Positions 1 to 7,793 of a stretch of 16,884 bases of DNA are shown here, piece after piece. Made by a program: the position numbers and the translations under genes. This DNA is from a bacterium. Lineage in GTDB: Bacteria; Muiribacteriota; Ozemobacteria; Ozemobacterales; Ozemobacteraceae. The stretch's first letter is position 1. Each line of letters begins with the position of its first letter. Below the pieces are notes generated by a model, which was not told the DNA's origin, made no database searches, and saw only the letters and a program-made list of their open reading frames with translations. The stretch is from positions 1 to 16,884 of the forward strand of contig JACPTH010000110.1 in the NCBI GenBank assembly GCA_016192885.1. The letters run 5' to 3'.

Positions 1-414
1 CAAACCTGCGAGGTTCATATGAATAATGGGGAAGTGCAGGTGCGTTGGCCTGAACAAGAAGGAAAAGTTGGGGTTTCCGCTCAAGCGCCATTTGGAATAA
101 AATTAGACCCAAAGGGAATTGAAAACCCGACGCGCATTACTCCAAAGCCAGTTTCCAGGGTTCCGCCAGAGTTGGCAGCAAAACCATTCGCAATGCAAGC
201 TAAATATGATAGTCAACGGGAATTGCACAATAAAAATGTTGATGCTAAAAGAGATGAACAAATAAAAAAATTTAGCCCTACCTTTGCGCCTGGGTTAAAA
301 GACGCCGGGAGAAAATTGAAAGAGAATTTCGGAAACTTTAAAAATCTCTTTGGAAACAAAGAGAAAAAGGGACAACCCAAGGGTGATTCAAAAACAAAGC
401 CGCAAAGGAAATGA
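1..414 (+). CDS. FecR-domain protein, C-terminal part (5' end outside window)
   Basis: The frame is open from the first base, and the residues before the first ATG (QTCEVH) read on smoothly into MNNGEVQVRW, so the ATG at 19 is probably internal and the gene starts upstream. The pattern CEVHMNNGEVQV...GKVGVSAQ resembles the last beta-strands of a FecR domain (a G-x-V-x-V hairpin). After this comes a Pro-rich stretch and a Lys-rich tail of about 60 residues that looks disordered. FecR was named for an iron-uptake sigma regulator, but the domain also occurs in exported proteins unrelated to iron. The gene directly downstream on the same strand encodes a CHASE2 adenylate cyclase, a neighbour often found beside stand-alone FecR-domain proteins, which supports the call. 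The visible part is too short for certainty. Confidence 0.6.
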   Translation, partial: QTCEVHMNNGEVQVRWPEQEGKVGVSAQAPFGIKLDPKGIENPTRITPKPVSRVPPELAAKPFAMQAKYDSQRELHNKNVDAKRDEQIKKFSPTFAPGLKDAGRKLKENFGNFKNLFGNKEKKGQPKGDSKTKPQRK

Positions 415-475
415 GATTTTAAGGTTATCCATAGCAAATTTTTTTTTCTTTCTTCCCCCAAAAAGCTTTCAACAA

Positions 476-1153
476 ATGTTCTTCAATAAGAAAACCGATT
501 CTGGAAAATGGGTTCTTCTTATTCCTATCTTTGTTTGCTCCCTGGCCGTTTTTCCGGGGATCAATCAAATTTTTATCGCGCTTGAGAACAAACTTTTTGA
601 TTCATTTTTTCACTTTTATCCGCCGCATGCGGGTTATTCCCCGGCGGTGGTAATCGCCAAAGACCAATCGACTCTTGATTTCCTCGGAAGAGAGCCCGAT
701 CGAAAAGATCTTTCCCAAATTCTTCGGAGGCTTGCATCATCCGGGGTAAAGGTGGCTGCGATTGATTTTATTTACGATTCCCCTAAATCACCCGAGACTG
801 ATTTGGAGCTTGCTTCAGCGTTAGATTTGTTTCCAGGCATGGTAATTGCCGAAAGGTTTAAGCCTCGTACCGCCATTTCAAACGGAATGGAAACAATCCA
901 AATCATCGACGAAAACGCCCAACGACCTCCTTGGCCTCTGCCGCTCTATGAACCGATCGCAAGTAGAGCCAAAGAGCGCGGTCTTGTTAATATTTTTCGA
1001 GATCAAGATGGGGTAATTCGCATTCTTCCTTTAGCTTTTTTTCCTGATGAAATGACCGAATTTCGGCCCGGGTTGGCGTTTTCAGCTTGGCTTTCCTCAT
1101 TACTCGCGATAATGAAGGACAAAATTTTGAGGAAGCCGCAATCTCTTGGATAA
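476..1153 (+). CDS. CHASE2 adenylate cyclase, N-terminal part before a frameshift
   Basis: This holds one hydrophobic segment (about residues 12-31, WVLLIPIFVCSLAVF) and then the first half of a CHASE2 extracellular sensor domain. CHASE2-like features are a strand VVIAKDQST, the helix DLSQILRRLASSGVKVAAID, and the strand pair GLVNIFRDQDGVIRILPL. The frame then runs out at a stop at 1151-1153, while the rest of the same protein continues in the -1 frame from about 1081. The two parts are almost certainly one gene split by a missing base or a sequence error. The ATG at 476 was chosen because an upstream ATG at 350 lies inside the FecR gene in another frame and adds a low-complexity leader. No clear Shine-Dalgarno precedes 476, so the start is uncertain. 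Confidence 0.6.
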   Translation: MFFNKKTDSGKWVLLIPIFVCSLAVFPGINQIFIALENKLFDSFFHFYPPHAGYSPAVVIAKDQSTLDFLGREPDRKDLSQILRRLASSGVKVAAIDFIYDSPKSPETDLELASALDLFPGMVIAERFKPRTAISNGMETIQIIDENAQRPPWPLPLYEPIASRAKERGLVNIFRDQDGVIRILPLAFFPDEMTEFRPGLAFSAWLSSLLAIMKDKILRKPQSLG

Positions 1154-3852
1154 TTTCTCAATTTCAAAAAAGTCCCCATCGCTTTACCGGGTTTGGCCAC
1201 TTGGGATTAAATCAGCTTTTTCGTCGCAGGGAGGTCAGATGGCTTGCGTTTCTGGCCATTGAAAAGGTTCCCGGGCCTAACCCTGAAGAAGCGAAGAATG
1301 CCTGGCTAAAAGCCGCCGATCAAATCGACTTAAAGCGTCTCCCGGATCGGTCTTGGGTGGATACCTCCGATATGTTCCTTCCGATAGTCGGGGCTTCCAA
1401 TACCCCTTGTTTAAGAGTTCCCTTTACAAAAGCTACGTTTACATCGGATGAAAATGCAATCACCGATGGAATTCCGGTTTTTTCATTCAAGACGATTTTG
1501 GAATCATTTGACCGAAAAAGCGATTCAATTGTCGTTGAATCTTCAGGCAATAGTGACGGCTTACTTGGGGAGAAGCCGTTGGTTTTTGATTTCGCAAGCG
1601 CCGGTTCCAACGCACTTTCAGGTCAATGCTTGTCGATTTCCGGAACTCCTCAGGAGGGAATTCTTGCATTTTGCGAACAACAAAATGGGGGGTTTTGGGC
1701 GACTTCTACCTCTAATTTACTTGGACAGTTTGAATTTAAGAACCTTCCAACCGGAACCTATTCGGTTGAGCTAATTAAAAGGCACTTAGATGGAGTTCAA
1801 AGATTGAAGTTAGAAACTCCCATTTTTTGCTCGAGTGGCGAGGGAAAGCTTCCGGTCGCCTATTTTCTTCCCCAAGATTTGACGGTCAAGGGAAAGGTTC
1901 AACCTTCATTCCTTGATCGAAAAATTGTTTTGGAAGGAGACGGCGTATGGGTAGGGTTCATGGGAACCAATGAAGCGCCCCATTTGGCATCAATTCCATC
2001 AGGGTTCAATTTTATTCCGTTAGATAGTGAAGACACATTGGTTTCGAACAAATCTTGGAAAAATGTAGGCTTTGACGGCCGGATGGTACCAGGTAAAAAG
2101 GTGGCTTTAGTTGAAGATGTTCCAAGTTGGAAGGGAACCTTTTTTTCCTCTTCCATTGTAAAAAATGGCCAAACTGACTTCGCTTTGTCGGGTTTGTGCC
2201 CAGCCCTTGGCGCGAAACTTATTCTTAAAGAAACCGGAAATCCAAAAGAAAGCGCTCAACCCATGGAGGTGGATCTTTGCGTTGGGACTCTCCTTGAAAT
2301 TTCGTCAGCCCCTCCCGCGCTTTCGGTTCCAGATTCGGTTGAAGTTTCTTTCCCTTTCCGCTTCCCGAAAGATTTTTCTTCCGAGATTTCAATTTGGCTC
2401 CAAACACAAGAATTTAATTGGCTTAAATGCTCCTTTGATAAGATTGGAAAAATAAAAATTCCAACTGGAAATTACCGCGTTTTTGCGGAATCCAAAAATA
2501 AAAGAGGAAGACTAGATTTGCTGTCCTCCCAGCTATCAGGAACGGCGGTCTTTATTGGAACACATCTGATGGAAGACCAAGATTTTTACGTAACTCCCGT
2601 GAACTTTATGGATAGCTCGCTAAAGCCAATACCCGGAGTGAACTTGCATGCTCGGTTGTTTTCCACGCTCTCAAAAAGGCAGTTTTTAAAACCCACTTTT
2701 TTGCATATGGATTTTGCGTCTTGGAAATGGCCTTTTTTGACACTTATTATTATTTTCCCCTTGATAATGGTATGCGAAAAAGTGTTTAGGAAAAAGGGCG
2801 CGGTGATTGGGGGAACGCTTGTAATCCTCTTTGCCTTAGCATGGATAACCGGTTCCATTATTTTGTTTCGTTTTCATTGGTTGGTTCCAGCCGCGCTTCC
2901 GATAATAATGTTTTCGTTGTACGGGAGCGCTCGCGGATATCAGGCCTATTCGGATTCGCATAAATTAGAGCAACAAACCCGCTCAACATTTGAGCGTTTT
3001 GTTTCCGCTCGGATGGTTGAAGATATTCTAAGAAACCCCGAAATTCTCAAACCTGGAGGAGAAAAGAAGGAACTGACGATCATGTTTACGGATCTTGCGG
3101 GGTTTACCTCGATATCCGAAGCTCTTCCCGCGGAAGAGCTGGTACAATTGATGAATGAATATTTAGGAGAAATGACCGGGATTCTGTTTGAATACGGCGG
3201 CACGCTGGATAAATACATCGGCGATGCGATAATGGGATTTTGGAACTATCCGGCCTTACAGGCCGATCACGCTTTACGCGCTTGCAAATGCGCTATCGCG
3301 ATGCAGCGCAGATTGAAAGTTTTGCAAATGAGTTGGAAAGAAAAAGGTCTGCCTTTGGTTTCTATGAGGGCGGGAATCAATACCTCAGAGTGTATTGTCG
3401 GATTTATTGGAAGCAAAATCCAAATGAATTTTACTTGCATGGGAGACGGGGTCAATTTATCCTCCCGTCTGGAAGGCGCCAATAAAGCCTATCATACGCT
3501 AATGATGGTTTCCGAAACGACGCTTCTTTCGCTCGAACCTGCCAAAATTAGAACCCGTTTCTTGGATTTCCTTTCGGTAAAAGGAAAAGAAAAACCCGTA
3601 AAAGTTTATGAGCTAATCGGAGAAATAGGTGAAGATGACGATTTTTGGAATCGCTTGCTGCCTATTTATTCATCCGGAATTGACTTTTATCTTAAACAGG
3701 ACTGGGAAAAAGCAAAGATCGCTTTTCAGGAAATGTTGAGAATTCATCCGGATGATGGGCCTGCATTAACCTATATCGATCGGTGTAGCACGTTTCAGGA
3801 AAATCCGCCGGATGCCGGATGGGACGGTCGTTTTATTCTGAAAACAAAGTGA
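1087..3852 (+). CDS. CHASE2 adenylate cyclase, C-terminal part with class III cyclase domain
   Basis: Continuation of the 476 gene; 1087 (TTG) is only the first start-like codon in this frame, which is open from 1051. It holds the rest of CHASE2, interrupted by a long beta-rich insert (about 1600-2520) containing a CnaB/carboxypeptidase-regulatory-like motif, GQFEFKNLPTGTYSVEL, near 1720-1770. CHASE2 closes with AVFIGTH and PGVNLHARLF (2545-2660). Three membrane helices follow (2728-2940), then a class III cyclase domain (about 3070-3640). Metal-binding Asp codons are at 3091 (FTDLAGF) and 3223 (YIGDAIM). Lys at 3211 and Thr at 3433 fit adenine recognition, and Asn 3454 and Arg 3466 fit transition-state binding, so the catalytic half looks intact and cAMP is the likely product. 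A helical, TPR-like tail follows, ending with the PPDAGWDG signature seen in this family. Confidence 0.85.
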   Translation: MAFLITRDNEGQNFEEAAISWIISQFQKSPHRFTGFGHLGLNQLFRRREVRWLAFLAIEKVPGPNPEEAKNAWLKAADQIDLKRLPDRSWVDTSDMFLPIVGASNTPCLRVPFTKATFTSDENAITDGIPVFSFKTILESFDRKSDSIVVESSGNSDGLLGEKPLVFDFASAGSNALSGQCLSISGTPQEGILAFCEQQNGGFWATSTSNLLGQFEFKNLPTGTYSVELIKRHLDGVQRLKLETPIFCSSGEGKLPVAYFLPQDLTVKGKVQPSFLDRKIVLEGDGVWVGFMGTNEAPHLASIPSGFNFIPLDSEDTLVSNKSWKNVGFDGRMVPGKKVALVEDVPSWKGTFFSSSIVKNGQTDFALSGLCPALGAKLILKETGNPKESAQPMEVDLCVGTLLEISSAPPALSVPDSVEVSFPFRFPKDFSSEISIWLQTQEFNWLKCSFDKIGKIKIPTGNYRVFAESKNKRGRLDLLSSQLSGTAVFIGTHLMEDQDFYVTPVNFMDSSLKPIPGVNLHARLFSTLSKRQFLKPTFLHMDFASWKWPFLTLIIIFPLIMVCEKVFRKKGAVIGGTLVILFALAWITGSIILFRFHWLVPAALPIIMFSLYGSARGYQAYSDSHKLEQQTRSTFERFVSARMVEDILRNPEILKPGGEKKELTIMFTDLAGFTSISEALPAEELVQLMNEYLGEMTGILFEYGGTLDKYIGDAIMGFWNYPALQADHALRACKCAIAMQRRLKVLQMSWKEKGLPLVSMRAGINTSECIVGFIGSKIQMNFTCMGDGVNLSSRLEGANKAYHTLMMVSETTLLSLEPAKIRTRFLDFLSVKGKEKPVKVYELIGEIGEDDDFWNRLLPIYSSGIDFYLKQDWEKAKIAFQEMLRIHPDDGPALTYIDRCSTFQENPPDAGWDGRFILKTK

Positions 3853-3918
3853 CAACTACTATTTCTAGTTATTAAGTTTCTACATTGAGCAAATCAAATA
3901 GAATTTCCTTTCCCGAAT

Positions 3919-4278
3919 TCAAATGGAGATGGGCAAATCGAGATGTTTAGCCAACGCCAACAATATTTCCCGCCGTCTCCCAGGCGATCGAACCTCTCCA
4001 CAAGCTTTTCCCAAACGATCGCTTGAAATTGTCCGAATTTGATGGGCCATAACGATAGATGACTTAGCTAAGCCGCTTTCCTCTGGGGAAAGCAGGGTTT
4101 CTATCGAAAACACTTTTCTTCCGGGTTTGGCGGAAGTCAAAGGCAAAATGGTTACGATGGGTAAAGCCCGGTTAACCGCATTCGCGGAAATAACCAAAAC
4201 GGGGCGTTTTCCCGACTGTTCTGAACCCTTGACCGGATCGAGATCAAACCAATAAATTGTCCAACGGTAGCTTACCAA
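3919..4278 (-). CDS. mazF: MazF/PemK-type endoribonuclease toxin
   Basis: A 119-residue protein of normal length for the family. The N-terminal half carries the classic signature: IYWFDLDPVKGSEQSGKRP, then VLVISANAVN and VTILPLTSA. Arg25 (GKRP) and Thr48 (PLTS) match in position and context the catalytic Arg and Thr of Bacillus subtilis MazF. Such toxins cut mRNA at short specific sequences and stop growth when the antitoxin is lost; the cut site here cannot be read from sequence. Its ATG lies inside the last codons of the upstream antitoxin gene (7 bp overlap), so translation is probably coupled and both are made from the antitoxin promoter. It ends tail-to-tail with the cyclase gene, 66 bp away, with no strong terminator between. 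Confidence 0.92.
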   Translation of the reverse strand: MVSYRWTIYWFDLDPVKGSEQSGKRPVLVISANAVNRALPIVTILPLTSAKPGRKVFSIETLLSPEESGLAKSSIVMAHQIRTISSDRLGKACGEVRSPGRRREILLALAKHLDLPISI

Positions 4279-4544
4279 TCGGAAAGTCTTTCATTTTCTT
4301 TATCGAGTTGGGAAAAATCCTTTTTAGTTTGCCCGAGATCCTTGAGGAAGCTCTTGTCCTTTGAAGCCTCCGCCATCTCAATCTCAAAAAGACTTTTGTC
4401 CAAATTGGAAAGAAATTCCACTATTGCCGTTCGAACAACGAAATTCGCGGACGGAAATTTCTTTTGGGAAGCAAGCCGCTGAAGTCGCTCAACCAAGTCC
4501 ACCGGTAACGAATACGTGCATCGCTTCAGGGGAACGCTTTTCAT
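4272..4544 (-). CDS. Ribbon-helix-helix antitoxin of the MazF toxin
   Basis: A 90-residue protein directly upstream of the toxin and overlapping it. The N-terminal part (about residues 6-45: CTYSLPVDLVERLQRLAS, then FVVRTAIVEFLSNL) has the strand-helix-helix layout of a CopG/MazE-like DNA-binding domain. The C-terminal half is charged (FEIEMAEASKDKSFLKDL to the final DW), as expected for the tail that wraps and blocks MazF. The ATG at 4542-4544 is preceded by an excellent Shine-Dalgarno, AAGGAGG, four bases away. The protein probably represses its own promoter. It is more like the RHH antitoxins of Gram-positive-type MazF modules than the AbrB-fold E. coli MazE; family naming is by pattern only. 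Confidence 0.85.
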   Translation of the reverse strand: MKSVPLKRCTYSLPVDLVERLQRLASQKKFPSANFVVRTAIVEFLSNLDKSLFEIEMAEASKDKSFLKDLGQTKKDFSQLDKENERLSDW

Positions 4545-4573
4545 GGTTCCTCCTTATGATGACAAATTATTTC

Positions 4574-4586
4574 GGATTGATAATCC
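4574..4586. promoter_or_regulatory. Possible operator for the antitoxin (inverted repeat)
   Basis: A perfect 5-bp inverted repeat, GGATT-GAT-AATCC, lies between the predicted -10 box and the antitoxin start codon. RHH antitoxins commonly bind short palindromes at their own promoter. The position suits autoregulation, but the repeat is short and could occur by chance in AT-rich DNA. Confidence 0.35.
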
Positions 4587-4597
4587 TTGCATAATTT

Positions 4598-4626
4598 AAT
4601 TTACATCTCCTTCCCTATTTCGTCAA
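4598..4626 (-). promoter_or_regulatory. Promoter of the antitoxin-toxin operon
   Basis: On the minus strand a TTGACG -35 box (4626-4621) is followed after exactly 17 bp by TAAATT (4603-4598). The first matches the sigma-70 consensus at five of six positions, the second at four of six. Transcription would begin near 4591, about 50 bases before the ATG, leaving room for the Shine-Dalgarno and the inverted repeat at 4574-4586. Confidence 0.55.
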
Positions 4627-4941
4627 CATTTTCCATATGAAAATAGACATACCTTTTTGCACGCAATATTGATGCAATAAATTGCCTATAACCTGGGCTG
4701 TCTTGCGAGTTGGCCACAATCCCTTTGCGAACTATCACATGTTTCAAGTTTCGAATATTTAATTCGGAATTTCCGAATGTTTCTTAAAATTCTTTCCGGG
4801 TTCTTGTAAGTTTCATTGCTCCCACAATTTTTAACTCAATGAAATTTTTAAAAAAATTGTAGCGGTACCTTTGTTTCATGGGTATATGATGTTTGATTAA
4901 GATTTTTATTTTTTTTATTCTTTTTTGAGGAGAAATGAATT
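4627..4941. other. AT-rich intergenic region between divergent toxin-antitoxin and secreted-protein genes
   Basis: No coding region was found. The right end must hold the promoter of the 4942 gene. A TATATGAT stretch at 4883-4890 could serve as a -10 box, but no -35 box sits at a normal distance. An AT-only inverted repeat (ACAATTTTT at 4824-4832 with AAAAATTGT at 4852-4860) is visible but is not followed by a T-run, so it is not an obvious terminator. GAGGAG at 4927-4932 is the ribosome binding site of the next gene. Confidence 0.5.
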
Positions 4942-6561
4942 ATGAAGCAACGTAAAGTTTCTTTCCTTTGCTCCGCTTTAATCGTTTCCTTTCTGTTTTC
5001 AGTTTATGCACCTTTGTTCGGTGACAGTCGATTTAAACAATCAACGACCTCTACCACAACAAGTACAAGCACCACTAAGACTCCAACCTCCAAGTCGACA
5101 ACAGGCTCCGGTAACCTGGGAACCCTCTTGAAAGCGGCCAAAGCGAAAATAAAAACGGGGGACTGGGCCGGGGTTGAGAAAGCCTTAAGCGACGCCAAAA
5201 AAGCCGCCAAGGGGAGTACATCGGAAATTGCATCCCTTCAAAAAGAGGCTTCTTTAGCTATTGCAAAGGGGATAAAAAGCTATGTTTCAAAGGTTGATTC
5301 AAAAATTTCGGGAAAGAAAATGTCAAAAAAGGATGCTCAAGAAAGCATTGCCTGGCTTCAGAAAAATTTGAAGTATCTAAAAAGGCTCGGCGGAAATAGC
5401 TACTCTAAATTCGTTTCAGACGTGGAAAAGAAGATTATTCAGCTTCAGAAAATTGCGGCGGGTATGCCTAAACAACCTTCCTCCCCTCAACCAACAGGGG
5501 GGCCTTCCCCGGCTCCGGGGCCTACGGTTTCGGAAAACATTGGGACGCTAGGTAAAATCATTAAAGATTTTCTTGGAATTTACAACAAAATGCTTGAGGA
5601 AAGTAAAAGTTACAAGGCTTTAGGCGTCATAAGCAGAATGCAAGAAATGGGAAATGGGCTAAAAATAATTCAGACCGAACTTTCGAATAATCCCGCGGAT
5701 GCCTTAAAAGTAAGCGCCGCTTATGCCACGGTTTTAAAAGGCTTTTGCGAAACTCTCCAAGAACTTGCTAAACTCGCGGCTTCAGCTCTTACCAAGCTTG
5801 CAAATAACCCGAATGACCCGGAAGCAAAAGCGCTTCTAAATTTTGTCAAAGCTAGGTTCAAAGACTCCGTCGGAATGGCGGAAAAACTAAGCGCTTTTGC
5901 CGAAAAGGCGGGTAAATTCGCTAGAGGTTTGGAGGTTGCGACAGGCTTAATACAGATAGTCAACGGTCTCAAAACTATTTACAATGCCCGCACCGAAAAT
6001 CTTGCGGGGGGAGATCTTTTGACATTTCTTAAAGATTTTAATTCGGGAGTAATCGACATTGGCGAAGGCATTGCCGCCATTTCTCAGAATCCCCTTCTTA
6101 CAGGCCTTTTCGGAGTGGCCAGGTTTTTCCAGGATAACAATGGTTTCGCCGATTCCGCCGCCGCGCAATACGTTTTCTCGGCGGCTTATAAACGCGCAAA
6201 CGCGGAGGGTAAAGAATCCGTGATTAAAGATTTTGCGGATTCCGCTTACAAAATGTGGTCAACCAGGTTCCTGGGTACAAATAAAGCAATTTCCCATTCG
6301 CTTAGAGCTTCTTTTAAAGAAGGCTTTCAATATGTGCTCGAAAAGTGGAAAGAAAGCGGAAAAGATATTACCGTTCCGGCGGGCCGAGATGATGTACTTA
6401 ATCCGTTTTCCACAATTCTTGAAAAATATTTGAGAATTAAAAATAATCCATCGGGTCTTGCAGATTGGAAAAAAACTCCTCACGGAAAATTATTCTACGG
6501 AATTTATCCGAACGGAATCCCGTACACCGAACTAATTAAATATGGGCTAGGAAAGCAATAG
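4942..6561 (+). CDS. Secreted modular helical protein with Ala/Gly-rich C-terminal domain
   Basis: A 539-residue exported protein of unrecognised function. Residues 1 to about 27 form a signal peptide (KQRK, then FLCSALIVSFLFSVYA). The mature start carries DSRFKQ (28-33), then a Ser/Thr-rich linker (34-56) that may be disordered or glycosylated. Residues of about 58-170 are a Lys-rich helical domain related to that of the next two genes: ESIAWLQKNLKYLKRL here aligns with ESVKFVQDRVNWLNSL in the 7794 product. A Pro-rich hinge (about 175-195) leads to a long C-terminal helical domain with no Cys-His hydrolase motif. That domain includes hydrophobic Gly/Ala-rich segments such as GLIQIVNGLKTIY and GEGIAAISQNPLLTGLFGV. 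GAGGAG lies 9 bases before the ATG. It could be a structural surface protein or a membrane-active effector; the sequence alone does not decide. Confidence 0.8.
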   Translation: MKQRKVSFLCSALIVSFLFSVYAPLFGDSRFKQSTTSTTTSTSTTKTPTSKSTTGSGNLGTLLKAAKAKIKTGDWAGVEKALSDAKKAAKGSTSEIASLQKEASLAIAKGIKSYVSKVDSKISGKKMSKKDAQESIAWLQKNLKYLKRLGGNSYSKFVSDVEKKIIQLQKIAAGMPKQPSSPQPTGGPSPAPGPTVSENIGTLGKIIKDFLGIYNKMLEESKSYKALGVISRMQEMGNGLKIIQTELSNNPADALKVSAAYATVLKGFCETLQELAKLAASALTKLANNPNDPEAKALLNFVKARFKDSVGMAEKLSAFAEKAGKFARGLEVATGLIQIVNGLKTIYNARTENLAGGDLLTFLKDFNSGVIDIGEGIAAISQNPLLTGLFGVARFFQDNNGFADSAAAQYVFSAAYKRANAEGKESVIKDFADSAYKMWSTRFLGTNKAISHSLRASFKEGFQYVLEKWKESGKDITVPAGRDDVLNPFSTILEKYLRIKNNPSGLADWKKTPHGKLFYGIYPNGIPYTELIKYGLGKQ

Positions 6562-6650
6562 AAAATAAATGTAACGATCAAATGAATTAGGAAGTATAAA
6601 ATATTGACTCTAGCATAGGTTTTTTTACAGAACCATTGAAGGGAGATTTT

Positions 6651-7661
6651 ATGAAAGTCATTTCAAAAAAATTTGTAATAATGCTTTCGCTGATTTTCTT
6701 TTTCCCGTTTTTAGTTTTGGGAGTTCCAGACCAGCGATATAAACCTTCAACCAAAGAATCAAGCAAATCAAAAAAAACTTCTGAAAAAGGAAAAACCTCA
6801 ACAGGTACCGCGAATAAGCAAGAGAAACAAAAATCCGGCGAAAAAACTTCCGTGGATTTTACCGCCGAGCCCAAAACAAAAATCGACAATCTTGAACGAT
6901 GTGTCAAAGGATGGCTCTGGAAAAAAGCCATTGAAGCATTAAGAGTTGCGAAAGATTATTTCAGCAATATTCAAGACGCAGAGACCCTAAAAAAATACAA
7001 GGAAGCGGTTTCAAAATTACAAGATAAATTAATTCGGGGATTGGTTTGTGACCTTGAAGGCCTCGATAAGAAAGGCGGGTGTTTAAAAAGACTTCAAGAC
7101 AAAATTGATAAGAAAGATCCCAACCTTTATTTGTCAATCCAGTTTGTTAAAGACAGAGTCGAATGGCTTAAAAATCTGACAAATAATTACCCTGGTTTGA
7201 TTAATAGGGCAAAAGAAATGCTGGCAAAGGCCGAAAAGATCAGCGGCGGGGATGTCCCTCAAAAATTGGTTAAAGCGATGCAAAATTTAGTTACAAAATA
7301 TAGCCAACCTTATTCTTTTCCATATGACCCTGCAACAGAAAATGGTAATTTAGGTTGCGCGCAAGTAGTTTCTCGGGGCCTAATTGATGCGGGAATAATA
7401 AACAAAACCTATCTTATTACTACCGACGTAATCGCCGCCCTGGCTAAGAAACCAAACCCCGGTTGGACCAAGGTAAATGTTCCTCCATTCAAAGCCGGCG
7501 ATGTCGTTACCTGGACAACTAATCAACCTGATGGGCATATCGGGGTTGTTACGACTAATGGGAATACCGCGAAAGCCATAAGTAATTCCTCTTCCCAGCG
7601 CCGCCCCATAATACATAATGCTCAGTTATGGCCAATCACCCAAGCTTGGCGCAAAGTTTAA
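6651..7661 (+). CDS. Secreted modular protein with papain-like (CHAP/NlpC-P60-type) C-terminal domain, paralogue 1
   Basis: A 336-residue exported protein: signal peptide (residues 1 to about 24), post-signal motif DQRYKPS (27-33), Lys/Ser-rich linker, helical domain (about 75-205, with GWLWKKAIEAL and FVKDRVEWLKNL), then a C-terminal catalytic-type domain. That domain shows NGNLGCAQVVS with Cys236, the strand FKAGDVVTW, DGHIGVV with His296 and AISNSS with Asn312. This Cys-His-polar order fits a papain-like fold such as CHAP or NlpC/P60, whose members usually cleave peptidoglycan peptides or amides. Action on the cell wall, own or foreign, is inferred. The ATG at 6651 was preferred over an in-frame TTG at 6636 because GGGAG sits 5 bases before it. 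It is a clear paralogue of the gene at 7794. Confidence 0.8.
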   Translation: MKVISKKFVIMLSLIFFFPFLVLGVPDQRYKPSTKESSKSKKTSEKGKTSTGTANKQEKQKSGEKTSVDFTAEPKTKIDNLERCVKGWLWKKAIEALRVAKDYFSNIQDAETLKKYKEAVSKLQDKLIRGLVCDLEGLDKKGGCLKRLQDKIDKKDPNLYLSIQFVKDRVEWLKNLTNNYPGLINRAKEMLAKAEKISGGDVPQKLVKAMQNLVTKYSQPYSFPYDPATENGNLGCAQVVSRGLIDAGIINKTYLITTDVIAALAKKPNPGWTKVNVPPFKAGDVVTWTTNQPDGHIGVVTTNGNTAKAISNSSSQRRPIIHNAQLWPITQAWRKV

Positions 7662-7793
7662 GATTCTTTTCTCGATATTTATTTTTGAAATGAAAATGGT
7701 GGTAAACCTCATTGGCGTTGCGATGTTCGATGTCGAGTGGTAACTTTCAATGTGTCGAAAATTCCATAACTATTAATTATTTTGGAGGAGAAC

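Noticed and set aside
350..475. Longer N-terminus for the cyclase starting at ATG 350
   Set aside because: It overlaps the FecR gene in another frame, has no ribosome binding site and adds a low-complexity basic leader before the membrane segment.
1036..1042. Run of seven T that forms a canonical T TTT TTT slippery heptamer in the CHASE2 frame
   Set aside because: A -1 slip here enters a frame with TGA at 1045 and again at 1048, so it cannot join the two halves of the cyclase. The switch must occur after 1050, where I see no canonical heptamer.
4824..4860. AT-only inverted repeat as a terminator or regulatory hairpin
   Set aside because: The stem has a single G-C pair, the loop is 19 bases and no T-run follows.
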